In this document: in pieces, positions 1-11,100 of the stretch
Layout: each line of letters opens with the position of its first letter
How positions within the stretch are numbered: position 1 is the stretch's first letter
Origin: Hetaerina americana
Lineage: Eukaryota > Arthropoda > Insecta > Odonata > Calopterygidae
Direction of reading: 5' to 3'
Assembly: GCA_022747635.1 (NCBI GenBank)
Contig: JAKTNV010000024.1
Coordinates: 2,790,001-2,854,000, forward strand
DNA length: 64,000 nt
The notes under the pieces: model-generated
Told to the model about the DNA's origin: nothing
What the model saw: the letters and a program-made list of their open reading frames with translations, nothing else
Database searches by the model: none
Position numbers and translations under genes: made by a program

Positions 1-1733
1 TAATTACTGGGATCCTCCCTGTCACCACTTTTAAAAATAGGCGTTATTTGCGCGGTTTTCCAAATCTTAGGTACTTTGCACTCTGTGAGGGATTTGTTAA
101 ATATAAATTCAAGGTACGGGGCAATGTTTGGAGCTAAATGTTTTATCACCCTAGCTGGTATATTTTCGGGACCCGGGGATTTGTTGGGTTTAATCTCATT
201 AAGTAATTTTAGAATTCCTTGTTGGTCCACTGTTATTTTTTCCATGGGTGGAGTATGTATTGTTTCTTGGAGATATGCGGTGGCAACATCATTCGAGAAA
301 ACGCTTTGGAAGAATGAATTTAAGATGTTAGCTTTAACCTCGCTGTCTGTATGAATTACATTGCTACAATCCCTTAAGCAAGCCACGGTTTGTTTACTCC
401 CATTTACTTCCCTAACATATGACCAGAAAGCTTTGGGGTCAGTGTCCAAGTGCTCGCAAAGTACTTTGCGTTTAAATTCCAGTAAGGCGCTACGTAATTG
501 TTTTTTGGTTTCAATTTTAGAGGATCTATATGTGTCCCATAATTGTGTATTCTCAGGAGATGATGTGTTCACGCCTGCCCTCTTTACCCTAGAGTGTAGC
601 ATTCTCTGCTTTCGAAGGGCTTTTCTAACGTCTTTATTGTACCACCTGGGGTCGCGATTTGCTTTAACGTATTTTATAGGTATGAAATCTACGATTCCTT
701 TTTGCATGATATTGACAAATTCTGTCCAAGTTTCTTCCACGTTGGCATGACTTAAGCGGGTTTTGAACTCGGGTAGTGAAGAGTTTAATTGATTGGCAAA
801 AGATTCAAAGTCTGCTTTATGGTAATTATAAATTTTTCTTTTTGGTTTAACAATCTTTTTTATTGCTATGTCCAAATGGACATTAATTGCTTTATGGTCA
901 CTCAAGCCCTCATCAGTTGATACACTAATAATACGTTCCGGCGTGTTTGTAAGAAATAGATCCAATATGTTTTTTCCACGGGTGGGCATGCGTACTGCTT
1001 GATGGAGGGAGTTTCTTTGAACCAATTTTATCATGGAATTGCAAGATTCGCGATCGCGGGTCCCAGATTTAACGATATTGCTGTCCCAATCTATACCAGG
1101 GAGGTTAAAGTCGCCACCAATTATGTTTATGCTGTTATTATATTTACGTGTAAACTTGTGAATTTGATCGTTGAGGGTGTGAAGTGTTTTCAAATCTGAG
1201 TCTGGAGGTCTGTAGAAAGAGCATAAATTTATGTTGGGTTGATTGGTCCGTAGTAAGGTGCACCAAACACTTTCTATGTTATTATTTTCAAATGAAACTT
1301 GCCTGCTTTCAAAATGACTTTTAACTGCCACGAAAACCCCTCCTCCGGGTCTTGTATCTCTATCGTGTCGGTAAACTTTGAAATCTATTGGGAAAATTTC
1401 TTGGTCATTAATATCATTGCACAGCCAACTCTCTGTGCCTAATACTATATCAGCGGAATGAGTTTGGATTATGTGTTCTAGATCCGCTGATTTGTTCTTG
1501 AGGCTTCTGCAATTTATAACAAGTATAGTTAAATTATTTTGATGTTGAATAACGTCCTTATTAGTGTCTGACTGTAATTTAGGACGCCTTTGTGGGGAAG
1601 TGCGTGTCACATGTCTTTCTAAATCATTGCCAGTGTTGTCAATGACTTTTATATTTTTATTAATAATATTATACGCGCTATCCCCAGATGTTATTGACCC
1701 ACTAAGTGACCTGCTCTCTATCCTAAAAAAGGC
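1..1733 (-). CDS. LINE ORF2 (endonuclease + reverse transcriptase), partial
   Basis: The frame is open without a stop for 577 codons from 1733 to the window edge. It carries an apurinic-type endonuclease: INCRSLKNKSADLE near the start (about residue 60), GTESWL with the catalytic Glu at residue 101, TRPGGGVFVAVK, SFYRPP, GGDFNLPGIDW with Asp208 and Asn210, and LSDHKAI with Asp279 and His280. From about residue 505 the reverse transcriptase begins (KSPGPENIPARV, WKTAQITPIFKSGDRE) and is cut by the edge before the catalytic YADD. The enzyme would nick target DNA and prime reverse transcription of the element RNA. There is no in-frame ATG until 1034-1032, which lies inside the endonuclease, so the protein is probably made as an ORF1-ORF2 fusion by frameshifting or from a non-AUG start. 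Confidence 0.88.
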
Positions 1734-2743
1734 CTACAGTGGTCGAGTATCCTATCCGCTACCTTACTCGCCGCTTCCGCCGTGTAATGGACCCCAGATC
1801 GGTTAAGGGGAGTCCTGCAAGATCGGAGGGTTGGTCTGAGGTCGACGAAGGAGGCTCCTATGTCCGAGCAGAATCTCGATAGTCTCTGGTTTATGCCTTC
1901 CACTCGGCTCCAAACCAGAGACCCGCGATCCTCCCTCGGAACGATGCTGCAGACCGTTAGTCCCAGCCGAACCCCCTCGACGCCCTGGACGCGCTTCACC
2001 TCGGAGCTCAGTTCCCTAAGGGAACGGAGGACCTCCTCGGATCCACGGTCCGTGACGTCGTTGGTGCCCACATGGGCCACGACCTGCAGCCTAGAGCACT
2101 TCGTGCCTTTGACCGCCGCCTCGATCGCCTTCGTCACCTGAGGGACTCCTCCGCCTGGTATACACCAGGCGGTCACCCGTTGATCGGCGCCTACGCGGCG
2201 CGCCCTCTCCCTCAATGGGACCATTACACGACGGACATTCGAGCTACCTATTACTACAATTCCCTCCCTTCCCGTTCCCTGACGTCTTACCCTAGGCAGT
2301 GCCCTCGGAGTAGGGGTAGGGGCTGCAGGTACGGTGGTGCTGTCATCCGACAACACCTGGTACCTGTTGGAGACGGGGATGGTATCTGCCTCCGCAGAGT
2401 CCAATCCACGCCGCAGCGTTACCTTCCCCTTGCCCCGAGAGACAACCCTCCAATCGTCTGACCTACGGACGTGAGACACTCCCTCGTTGGGAGATGGGAC
2501 ACGGGGTAGGTCTCTAATCGCCCAGCCACGTGTAGCATTCGGACGAATCCGTGCACCCATATGGGCGTGGCGGGTTTTCGTATTCCCACCCCGAGCACCA
2601 TCTCTCCCGAGGGGAGTCCTCCGGCCAGCGATCACCGATCGAAGCTCCCGCACCATTCTCTCCAGCATGACAATACGGGCCCTTAAAGCCGCGCATTCGC
2701 CAGTGCCTTCGAGCATGGCAACAGGGGACCTAGATGAAGCCAT
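1718..2743 (-). CDS. LINE ORF1 protein, SGNH/GDSL esterase type
   Basis: A 341-residue protein. Residues 19-39 contain a Leu/Ile/Met heptad-like stretch that may be a short coiled coil, and residues 40-150 are basic and probably disordered. Residues 161-338 match the SGNH hydrolase fold: IGSSN (165-169, block I with the nucleophile serine), PGGG (196-199, block II glycine), VGTND (225-229, block III asparagine 228) and SGVHY (316-320, block V with His319). In the family the residue three before the histidine is normally Asp; here it is Ser316, so hydrolase activity may be altered. I see no CCHC zinc knuckle. In CR1-like LINEs this protein binds the element RNA and is required or helpful for retrotransposition. 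The start is the first ATG of the open frame. The stop at 1718-1720 overlaps the ORF2 open frame. Confidence 0.85.
   Translation of the reverse strand: MASSRSPVAMLEGTGECAALRARIVMLERMVRELRSVIAGRRTPLGRDGARGGNTKTRHAHMGARIRPNATRGWAIRDLPRVPSPNEGVSHVRRSDDWRVVSRGKGKVTLRRGLDSAEADTIPVSNRYQVLSDDSTTVPAAPTPTPRALPRVRRQGTGREGIVVIGSSNVRRVMVPLRERARRVGADQRVTAWCIPGGGVPQVTKAIEAAVKGTKCSRLQVVAHVGTNDVTDRGSEEVLRSLRELSSEVKRVQGVEGVRLGLTVCSIVPREDRGSLVWSRVEGINQRLSRFCSDIGASFVDLRPTLRSCRTPLNRSGVHYTAEAASKVADRILDHCRPFLG
1724..1730 (-). promoter_or_regulatory. Candidate -1 ribosomal frameshift site
   Basis: On the minus strand the last ORF1 codons read CCT TTT TTA GGA TAG. The heptamer T TTT TTA is in the correct phase for the X XXY YYZ slippery rule, and it is the same heptamer used by lentiviral gag-pol. 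A -1 slip leads straight into the ORF2 frame (AGG ATA GAG). The ORF1 stop follows two codons later. I did not identify a convincing downstream pseudoknot by eye. The alternative is termination-reinitiation, as known for some LINEs, but no AUG lies near the ORF1 stop in the ORF2 frame. Confidence 0.55.
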
Positions 2744-3259
2744 CCTAATTAAACTACTGAGTTCCCAATAAAAGCTAACCTGTATACACTATGCTAAAAT
2801 TTCTAAGAGGGGTTAGTTAAATTTAGCTCAATCAATAAGTTACGCTTTGTAAGTAAGTAAAGAAAGGAAAGAAAAAAGATGGTAAAGAAAATAAAACACT
2901 CACCGATAACCAATTAGATTCGACGGACAAAAACCACCGCAAGCCACTAAGAGTACCCACAAGGAATACCACCAAACTATTAAAAACTAATAACAAACAG
3001 CACAAAAACTAAATAAACTAACTATTTCACAAAATTAAAGCTAACACTAAACTACACTTCACTAGGGAAGAACAAACACAGAAGTAACAGCAGGCACGCA
3101 GGTAGTCTCAGGTAGGGTCGAACCGGTTCTAGGGAGCGAGCTCGAGCACGTCTGTTCTCGGCAGAAGCCAGGCAGAGAATGAGAAAGTGATAAAGCCTAC
3201 TGATGAGCGTGTTGGAACCAGATATTGAACTTGTTCTATATATTTAAAGTTTTTATGAC

Positions 3260-3850
3260 TCTATGGGCACTAGGTTTGTAAAGGGGAAAGGTAAAAACCA
3301 AGTTACAAATAATGGGAAATAGAGGGAACCCACACTAGGTCACTTGGGTGAGTTTGGGAAACAGTGACCCACGTATACCTCAATCACACAAAAAAGGGCA
3401 AAATTAATAAAAAATAAAACAAACTTACGAGCACACGATCACTAGGGTGTGTTAAATAATTACAGTCACTCTCGTGAATCGCATTCACACATACACTCAG
3501 GGTTTGTAAGGATATCTCCAGTGCCAGGGACCCGTTGTGCTCACACAGGAATAAAAAACAATAAAAATTAAAAAGGAAAATCCCAGGTTTACGTTCGCAA
3601 TCTCTCAATCACTCGGGTATCCTAGACCTTTGTGAATCGCACTGATTTAATCGTTCAGGGTTTACAAGGATTCATCCTATTCCATTGACACGTCAATCAC
3701 ACAGATGCATACAAAATTATAAAGCGAATATACGCACGCTTTCACTTATTCACTCAATTAATAAGGTGCGTTCGAAAGCAGGGACCTTTGCGATTCACAA
3801 ATACTCACTCGTTCAGGATTTTCAAGCAGACCTCTTCAAAGAAGAATCAC
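3260..3850. repeat. Degenerate tandem repeat, period about 157 bp
   Basis: Similar blocks recur at about 157-160 bp. A block like GTGAATCGCA lies at 3474 and 3632, with a diverged version (GCGATTCAC) near 3790. TCAGGG or TCAGGA lies at 3498, 3655 and 3813. AATCACACA or a close variant lies at 3381, about 3540 and 3695. At least three diverged units are present. The array lies just upstream of the LINE leader on the minus strand, so it could be part of that element's 5' end or an unrelated satellite remnant. Confidence 0.55.
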
Positions 3851-4482
3851 GGTCTCAGCTATCTCGTTTTCATTGCTTCAGGACCGTAGGTAATTTCATT
3901 CAAAATTTACACTCTATTGGTGGTTATACTTCCTAGGATTAGGGCCATAATTTCATCATCCTCTTTACCACCATTTCATTTATTACCTTCTACCACCTAT
4001 GCTAGAATCGCTATCTTGAACAGAGGAAGCAGACAAACTGAGAGAAATCTTAAACAATATATATAACTTTTTATATATGTGTTTCAGGACGCCTCTTCCG
4101 TGATTTTGAACGTTCCTTAATGATGTAAGGAATTTGGAAGTTGGAACATAAATTAATGGCAAAATCAGGACCCAATGCACGTCAGCCAACGCGTCCCACT
4201 GGCAAACTCCACCCATGCGTTTGGTGCCATGTTTACATTAGTTTGTGTGCTTTGGTGGTCGGTGGGAAATTGCCTTGTGCCTTCGTGCGGCTCACACCAG
4301 CCGCAGGCCCCACGCGATCGCGTAGTTTCTCATCTCTCGGTGACGCCACACAGAATTCATGCAAGTTTGCTTCATCATCACAACCCCGCTCAGGGAAGAA
4401 AGAGTTTTCTGAAATGGTGACAAGTAGTGCGCGCACATATGTCGCCCTTAAGTAAAATTACATATATATTTTATATATACAT
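3851..4482. other. No gene seen
   Basis: Mixed-composition DNA. A short GC-richer stretch at 4170-4440 gives overlapping open frames on both strands with no recognisable domain. I see no element boundaries. Confidence 0.3.
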
Positions 4483-4623
4483 AACTTGGACAGCAACAAG
4501 CAATATAAGAACATAAAAAGAACACTCACACGTTATTTCTTAATAATTTCTACGGAATTACTAAGAAATAACGTGTGAGTGTTCTTTTTATGTGTTCTAA
4601 TATTGTTTGTTGCTGTCCAAGTT
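4483..4623. mobile_element. Foldback (hairpin) element
   Basis: An inverted repeat with arms of about 60 bp (4483-4542 and 4561-4623) and an 18-base loop. The arms begin with AACTTGGACAGCAACAA and contain AACACTCACACGTTATTTCT. They differ at only a few bases plus one 2-base indel. The element sits directly before a long (TA)n tract. No protein is encoded. Its class (MITE or retro-derived hairpin) is unknown. Confidence 0.7.
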
Positions 4624-4648
4624 TTTTATTCAGTGTTACTTCGATGAA

Positions 4649-4651
<3 letters not shown>

Positions 4652-4715
<64 letters not shown>

Positions 4716-4821
4716 CATATATATATGTAAATGTATATATGTGCATATATATACATACATGTATATATATATATATATATACATAATATATATATATACA
4801 TAATACATATATATATGGTAC
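4652..4821. repeat. (TA)n microsatellite cluster
   Basis: A pure TA run at 4652-4714 is followed by interrupted TA/TACA repeats to about 4821. Long TyrIle-rich open frames across it are artefacts. Confidence 0.95.
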
Positions 4822-4888
4822 AAATATATGCATAACTTTAATCAAAATTTTGCTATACACAGAAACAACAGAAGTAGACTCACGAATA

Positions 4889-4924
4889 TGTTTGACGCTT
4901 CGAAGGTCAGGCCATCATCCTCAG
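4889..4924 (-). other. Degraded hammerhead-like motif
   Basis: On the minus strand CTGAGGA (fits CUGANGA) at 4924-4918 is followed by CGAAGCGTC, close to the GAAA...GUC part of a hammerhead core but with GAAG in place of GAAA. The layout resembles the motif at 12031-12104. It may be a worn terminal piece of the same broad class of element. Ribozyme activity is unlikely with this sequence. Confidence 0.3.
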
Positions 4925-4929
4925 ATTAA

Positions 4930-5840
4930 ATATTTGTGCATTTGTCCTTATGTCTTTATTTTTCCAAGTGGGGCGAACTTTTACTGTTACTTTCTGAGGA
5001 AAACTCCGTAGTCATGTGATTTTTAAAGCATTGATAATGATTCATTGGAATATATAAACCGACCTATTCCTTGTGAAGGAGCATTCCTATTTAATTTTGT
5101 CAAACTACTTCCAATTAATAGGATTCATGTTGATTCAAATTAGCAATGAGAAGTTTCTTACAGTAAAAGTGTCATTTACACACGGCAATGACCTTTTTAA
5201 AAACTGATTTTTATTGTCATTGATAGTTATACGCGTGTTGTTACATGTTAATTGAAGTAAGGAATTAAATAAGAACTAGGAATAACGGAATGAGAAACCT
5301 CAGCGAAACTTTTAAATTGTGCTGCTAGATTATTATGGCAGGGCAAACTGCTTTCATAAAATCCTTCTTCCCACATTTACATGTAAAACTTGTAACTCAT
5401 ATTATTTAATGTTTTTAATCGTTTTTAAACTTATTATAAACTCATTTGAAGAATTATCACTTCCAAATCCAAACATGACTTTTTTCCAATTTTATTATAT
5501 ACTTCTCCCTTTCAGACGCTAACTTTATTGCTCCAAAAATTTGCATTCGCGTTCCTTTAATTTTTATTTTTATAGCTAGGAAATTGATTAAACAAATATA
5601 CATTTTAAAGAGAGTAGGTTTGATCAAACTATGTTTATCAAACTAACTCTCTTGGAAAACGATGTTAAAATAAATGCTTATTAATATTCAATAATCAACA
5701 ACCAACTGAAGCGAAGAGAACATTTCTTCTACCTCTCATAGATACTTACTGACCTTTTCTGAATGGCGAGTATCACACACTGACCCATTTAAGCGGATGT
5801 ATAACCTTCCCCCTGGCTAAAAACGCATTAATGAAAGGAG
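4930..5840. other. AT-rich stretch without gene
   Basis: No coding signal or element was recognised apart from the short inverted repeat at 5609-5652. Confidence 0.4.
5609..5652. repeat. Short inverted repeat
   Basis: AGAGAGTAGGTTTGAT at 5609-5624 pairs with ATCAAACTAACTCTCT at 5637-5652 with two mismatches around a 12-base loop. It has no known role. Confidence 0.6.
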
Positions 5841-8110
5841 TCCGTGAACACACTAGCAGTGTGCGTCCCAATGGATGTCATTTCCCGCGGCGTGTTGACC
5901 TTGCGAGGGTTTTTGGAAGGCCACGGAGATATATCACGCCGGGTGCGTCACAAGCTTGTTCCAGGGGAAAGAGTGAAACACGAAAGGAGCTACTTTTTGT
6001 TTAATTTTCCGCTCCTCCGAGTCCTTTTCCTTTATTCCCCAAGGTCCGGGAATGTTGGCTTGTAGAATGGTGGCGCCCCACGTAGGGGAAGAAAAACATG
6101 CTACGGAGTGCGAAGAAAGGAGATAGGAGGGAAAATTTGCCAGCATAAGGGCAAACGAGATGGAGCGAGGTACCCGCAGGAAGGGGTGTGACAGGGACCG
6201 TGGGGCGAAGCGAGGGCAATGGAAAGCAGGGCGAGGGAGGAGGAAAGTGGAAATGGGAGGGGAGAGCAATATGACGAGCGTGCAGCCTTCCTCCGAGTAT
6301 GCCACTGCCTCTACTCTCACTTCTCGTCGCCTCATGTGAGGACAGATCGTCACGTTCCAAGTCCGCCTTTCGTCCTCTAAAAGAACTCGGTAGGCCAGAT
6401 ATTACAACTGGATGTTATCGCTTGATCTTCCAGAGTCTTGAAAATTCCCGCCACCCATTTCCCCTCTGCTTGAATACCCCGCCACTCACGTCGCTCCTTA
6501 ATCTGAAGTCTGCCGTCTGAATTTTGAGTTCGTTTTGAGACATTTTATTTCTCACTTGGGAGGCTATATAACCTTCCATTCTTATCTTCGCCACCGTCGC
6601 GTACCCTAATGCCCAAAGTCTTACATGTCTTTCGAGAGGCAATTGGAGATCCCCCTTCTCTCCCTTCTCTCACGTCCTTCCAGCCCAGCCTTTCGAATCC
6701 ACTCACCCGTTCGCCATTTTAATTTTCGCAAAGCGCGTGATCTCCAGGATGTTCCATTTGTGGAAAGTATTCTCCGAATTCTGTAAACTTATTCAGCGCA
6801 TGCCTTCCGCAGATTCGTTTTGGGTTGATGCACTTTTCTAAAGGGAGAGAAAGTAATTAGTTTTCCTTTCCGCATAATTTGTCTTCGTTGAGAATATAAC
6901 CTTTTCCATTTCACGTTATCCTTTTTATTGGGAGCTCCACTTCAATTCCAAGAGGTTCCCGCCTCAAATTCAGACTTATCTGAGAGCTGGTGAAGTTTCA
7001 TAGAATTTGTCGCGGGATTTCGTTATATCCTCTTTCTTTCCCGAGGAAAGCGTTGTGCGCCGCCGTGTGCAGGTGTCAGGAAGGTCCATGGAGGCCACTC
7101 GACACTCACGCAATCGTCTCTCCTGCCATGATGAAAAGCCCGGCGTTATTATGAATAAGATTGAGGGCCTATTCGTCATTGACTCATTTTATCTGTCGAA
7201 CAACTTTTCCCCATTGGTCGCTCCATTACTTACACCAGCTTCTATTCCAATTTCGGAGTTGTGAGCTGAACCCACCTAAATAATTCTCCAAATAATACTT
7301 AATTCATTCTTTGGGAGCTGAAATTTCGCAGTAGAAAAAAAAGCCTGAAGTATGTTACATCCATGAGGATAATAGATTTTGGCATGGTGCAATATTAAAA
7401 ACACTTGCTTTCTTTCTTACTGTTACTAGACGAATGAAGGTATTATATGGGGTGTACATTTTTTAAGTGTACTTCCTCTCCAATAAGGGGCTATAGTTGA
7501 CGGAATAATATTGAATAAACGTACTATATAGGCGTGAGTAACCTATTGACAAATAACCCTCTGGGCGCGTAGACCTTTCAGGACTTTCTTACCATCTGGG
7601 ACGTTTCTAGGAGGGGCTATATTGGTATTCCCGCGGATTCCTTTGGTAGGTGTCCCACCAACACGCTCTGATTTCTCGCCACGTTCCTTTCCCTTTCTGC
7701 CACCTTTATCTCCCCTCCTCTGGGAGCATTTCCTTCACGTGATCCGCGTTTCACGCCCGTCCGCACATCTCCCATCACGTCCGTGTCCCTTCCCTCCCCT
7801 TTCCCACGCCACAGCTGTGCCATTCCCAGAGGCCCGCTGCCCCACCTGGTGGACGCCAAGACAACACACACAACCTCCCCATCCGCAGCTGTCCTAATGA
7901 ACTCCATTCAGCTCCCCTCCGACGAGTGTTGTTTCTTCTTTCCTTTTCATTACATCGTCGCATTCACACTTTCCTTCCTCCTCAGGCGCGCCCCGCCGAG
8001 TGTGTGATGCTCCGTATTTCGACTAAACATTTTCGGAGAACGGGGAGCGAACTGTTTTTCCCGTTCCCACTCCGAAGGGAGGCAGAGAGAGAGAGAGAGA
8101 TAGGCAGAAG
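5840..8110. other. GC-richer island, no confirmed gene
   Basis: GC-rich blocks at 5860-6360 and 7560-8060, with strong purine/pyrimidine runs, give overlapping open frames of 70-139 codons on both strands. Their predicted proteins are Pro/Ser/Arg-rich and match no family I know. A (GA)n run lies at about 8084-8100. This could be a CpG-island-like promoter or first-exon region, or just a GC patch. Confidence 0.3.
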
Positions 8111-11100
8111 TAAAACGATGTTGTCATTCGAGTCTCTTCTTTTTTTATTACTATTTCGTTTTATATGCTGCGAGCCTTCACGAGTATATGGATTAGGCAA
8201 TGCTGTAGAGAAATATGAACTTCTTCATGAGGTATCCTTAAAATGAAATGCATCTGATTTTAAAATAATGTCACAAAAGTTTTGGCATCCTGTTTTCAAC
8301 TTATATTATAATAAACTAAGTTTCTCAGCATGATGAGATTGAACAACCCTGGTTTTTCTCTTAACGCGATTTTTTAGAAGGGAGAACAAACATTAAATAA
8401 ACATAAAATATAACTTTGCAGAAGCCTATTATTTCTTTTTTCTCTGACTGTTAGGATGATGATAATGTAGTGCGCCGTTCCGGTAATTTCTTTCCTCTGT
8501 AAGAAGAAACTTAAATCATCTTACACTGTCTTAGCACTGTAATATTAGTCGCGTAATAACATATTCTTCTTCAAAATTTAAATATTTTTTTTATTTTGAA
8601 TGCTGATATGATATCCGCGGAAATGAGAGTATAATATTATCTACTAAACCTCAATCTTTTAGCTGTCCTCATGATTGGAGGGGTAATTCTACTCGCAATA
8701 AAGCTCTTTGGACCCTTTCTCTTTAGCAGCAAATTTGACAAATCTGGTGGCCGTTCTTTGAAATTTATCTAATATATTAATTGACACTCTGCATGAGCGC
8801 CGGCCCATTTGAAATATAGGAGAATGGTGAGGAGAAAAAGGCATACGAAGCTTCCTCATTAATCATTACCTTCTGTTTTTCTATACATACCTTTTAATAG
8901 GATGCCATTTGATTCCAACCCGTATTTTTTGTAGGTTTAAAAGGCTATGTTAACAAAATTAACCTCGCCATACCTTAAATTTTTGAGAGCACCAAAAATA
9001 AATGAGAAGCGGGTTTGTAGTCTCTCTTTGCTGGGGTTGCCATGATGACACCGTCCCCCAAGGGTCCCAGTTGCCGTTTATTATTTGTGTAACCCCTTAG
9101 TATTAGATGCAAAAGATAGAGGTATCGATTGAGGATAGGCTATGGACGGCGCCCGGAAGTTAATACATGTTCTAATGATCACCAATTTTTATGGCATTCC
9201 TGTCCGCACGCAGAATATTTTCCCTTCTGCCGCACCCTTAAAGGATCTTCCGACTCTCAATTTCCTCCGTCCACATTTACTGATGTCTATTAATTTCTTC
9301 TGCCACCTCCCTGTCTTTCCCCAACCATTTGACAGCTCTTTGTACTTCCTTCCAGTGGCTTCTTTCTTCTCCGGAATAAATTATTCATTCTTCCCGCTTT
9401 CTCATCTCAAGCTACGTGTGGTCGAGCTATTGTTACCAGCAGAATTTTTTTTCTATGTCCTTCTTTATTTAATAAATATGTTTTACAGGAGTACCCCTCT
9501 AATCTCCGTTACTTTTCTTTAACTTTTTCTACGCTGTAATAATTTTAGAGAACTCTGGTAGATATCAGGATTAGATTAAGCCGTACGGTAATATTTTTAC
9601 CACAACCAATGAGCCCGCATTCAAAATCTCTCTACGACAGAAAGGAGCTGAATTTGTACCCAAGAATGCTTAACCTTAGAATTTCATATTAATCTATTAA
9701 TTCTAAGTATTAAAATGGTTTATAACATGTTTTACGTTTCTAATTTTCACCACAATCATCTGGTCAATAAATTTACATGTTAACGGAAATGTTGTTGGAT
9801 CGGGCATTGACAATATGTTTCTTTTATGAAATTTAAATAAAGGGGAAAGGTTAAATTCCATTTAAAGCATATTTCCCTTAAGCCACTCATAAGAGTTCGG
9901 GTACCATCATCAAATATACAACACGCAGGTCACCTTTGTTTTCCTGACATGAAATTGGATGGTAATCGCGAAGTCTCAAAATCAAATTCACTAAAAGCAA
10001 ATATTTCAGTTGTAGGAATAGGATACCATTTGATAAGAGTTTTGTCCCTTATATTACTTTATCCGAAGCTTAAATCTAAGCATGTTAATTTAAGTGCGTT
10101 TCTTTTAGTCAAATAAACTTTGTTTTACATACATGAATTATTGATAAAGAGATCAAATTGATAAGTTTCGTGAATTTAGACTGGAAATGAAATTAACAAA
10201 AATTGCTTTTTAATAGACTGGAAGATAGGCCCTTATTATTCAAACTGAGGCAAATTCTCTTATTATTTACTTATTCTTAGATTCTTTGTTCCATAACTGC
10301 GCTAGAAATGATACATCATTGATAAAAAATTGCTCTGTTAAATTCGCAAATTACTCTTGTAAAATTATATGATAACCTTTTATTTTATTAAACGGTCAAG
10401 AGTTTCGAACCGAGATAATTGAAGTAAACATGTGGATTATTTAACCTGGGAGCAGTGTAAACTGATTAAATTCCAGGCTAGCGAGACGAGTATACTGTAG
10501 GTGCAAAAATGCTGCTTTTTTGAATGAGTAACGGAAAGTTATTTTTTCTTCACCCATCCCGTTGTCAAGGGAGAAAATATCCCCGCTATAATGAAGCATG
10601 GTATTTAGAGATTACTATTTTATTTATACATATATTGCCTAATTCAACTTCCATTCGTGATAAATAATGGTGTATTATCCGACTTATAATTAGTCCAATG
10701 TTGCGGAATTTCTAGCTGTCATCAATTCTCTGGACTTTTAATTGGCATAATCAAATATATCCTCTTTGGCGCTGCAATCCTACGGCGTGCACCAGCTGGA
10801 TACATCTACCAAAGCGCGTTGATCATTAACGAAATGCATGAGGCAGAATGAAATGTGGGCTGATGAGGTATTTTTTTAAAATCCCTGTCTGTGCCAACAC
10901 CTCGTGAATTTAAATCAGTTACGACACGTAATCAAGTTAACCCGCTGGCATGATTTAGATTGAATTCTAAATACAGAGAAGAACAATTGGGTTGTCTCCA
11001 AATAGAATGTATTAAGATAAATTGAATTTGACCCCTGGTTGTGTAATTTTAATTATACTGGCCCTCATTCTTTCAATCTCCAGCAAGTAAGTACAGAATT

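Larger units (their letters stand above)
1..3230 (-). mobile_element. CR1/L2-like non-LTR retrotransposon, 5' part
   Basis: Read on the minus strand, this is the 5' half of a LINE: a leader (about 3230-2744), an ORF1 with an SGNH esterase domain, then an ORF2 with an AP-type endonuclease and the first part of reverse transcriptase, cut by the window edge. An esterase-type ORF1 followed by an endonuclease/RT ORF2 is the known layout of CR1, L2 and related Jockey-group LINEs. Both frames are free of stops, so the copy is young. The left part of the leader (3110-3210) is GC-richer and includes a GAGCGAGCTCGAGC-type stretch. The 5' end is uncertain, since no target duplication can be checked without the 3' end, which lies outside the window. 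Confidence 0.85.

Noticed and set aside
76..1199. Plus-strand frames across the left edge
   Set aside because: They are antisense shadows of the minus-strand LINE ORF2, which is open throughout.
4550..4860. Tyr/Ile-repeat proteins on the minus strand
   Set aside because: They are translations of (TA)n microsatellite.
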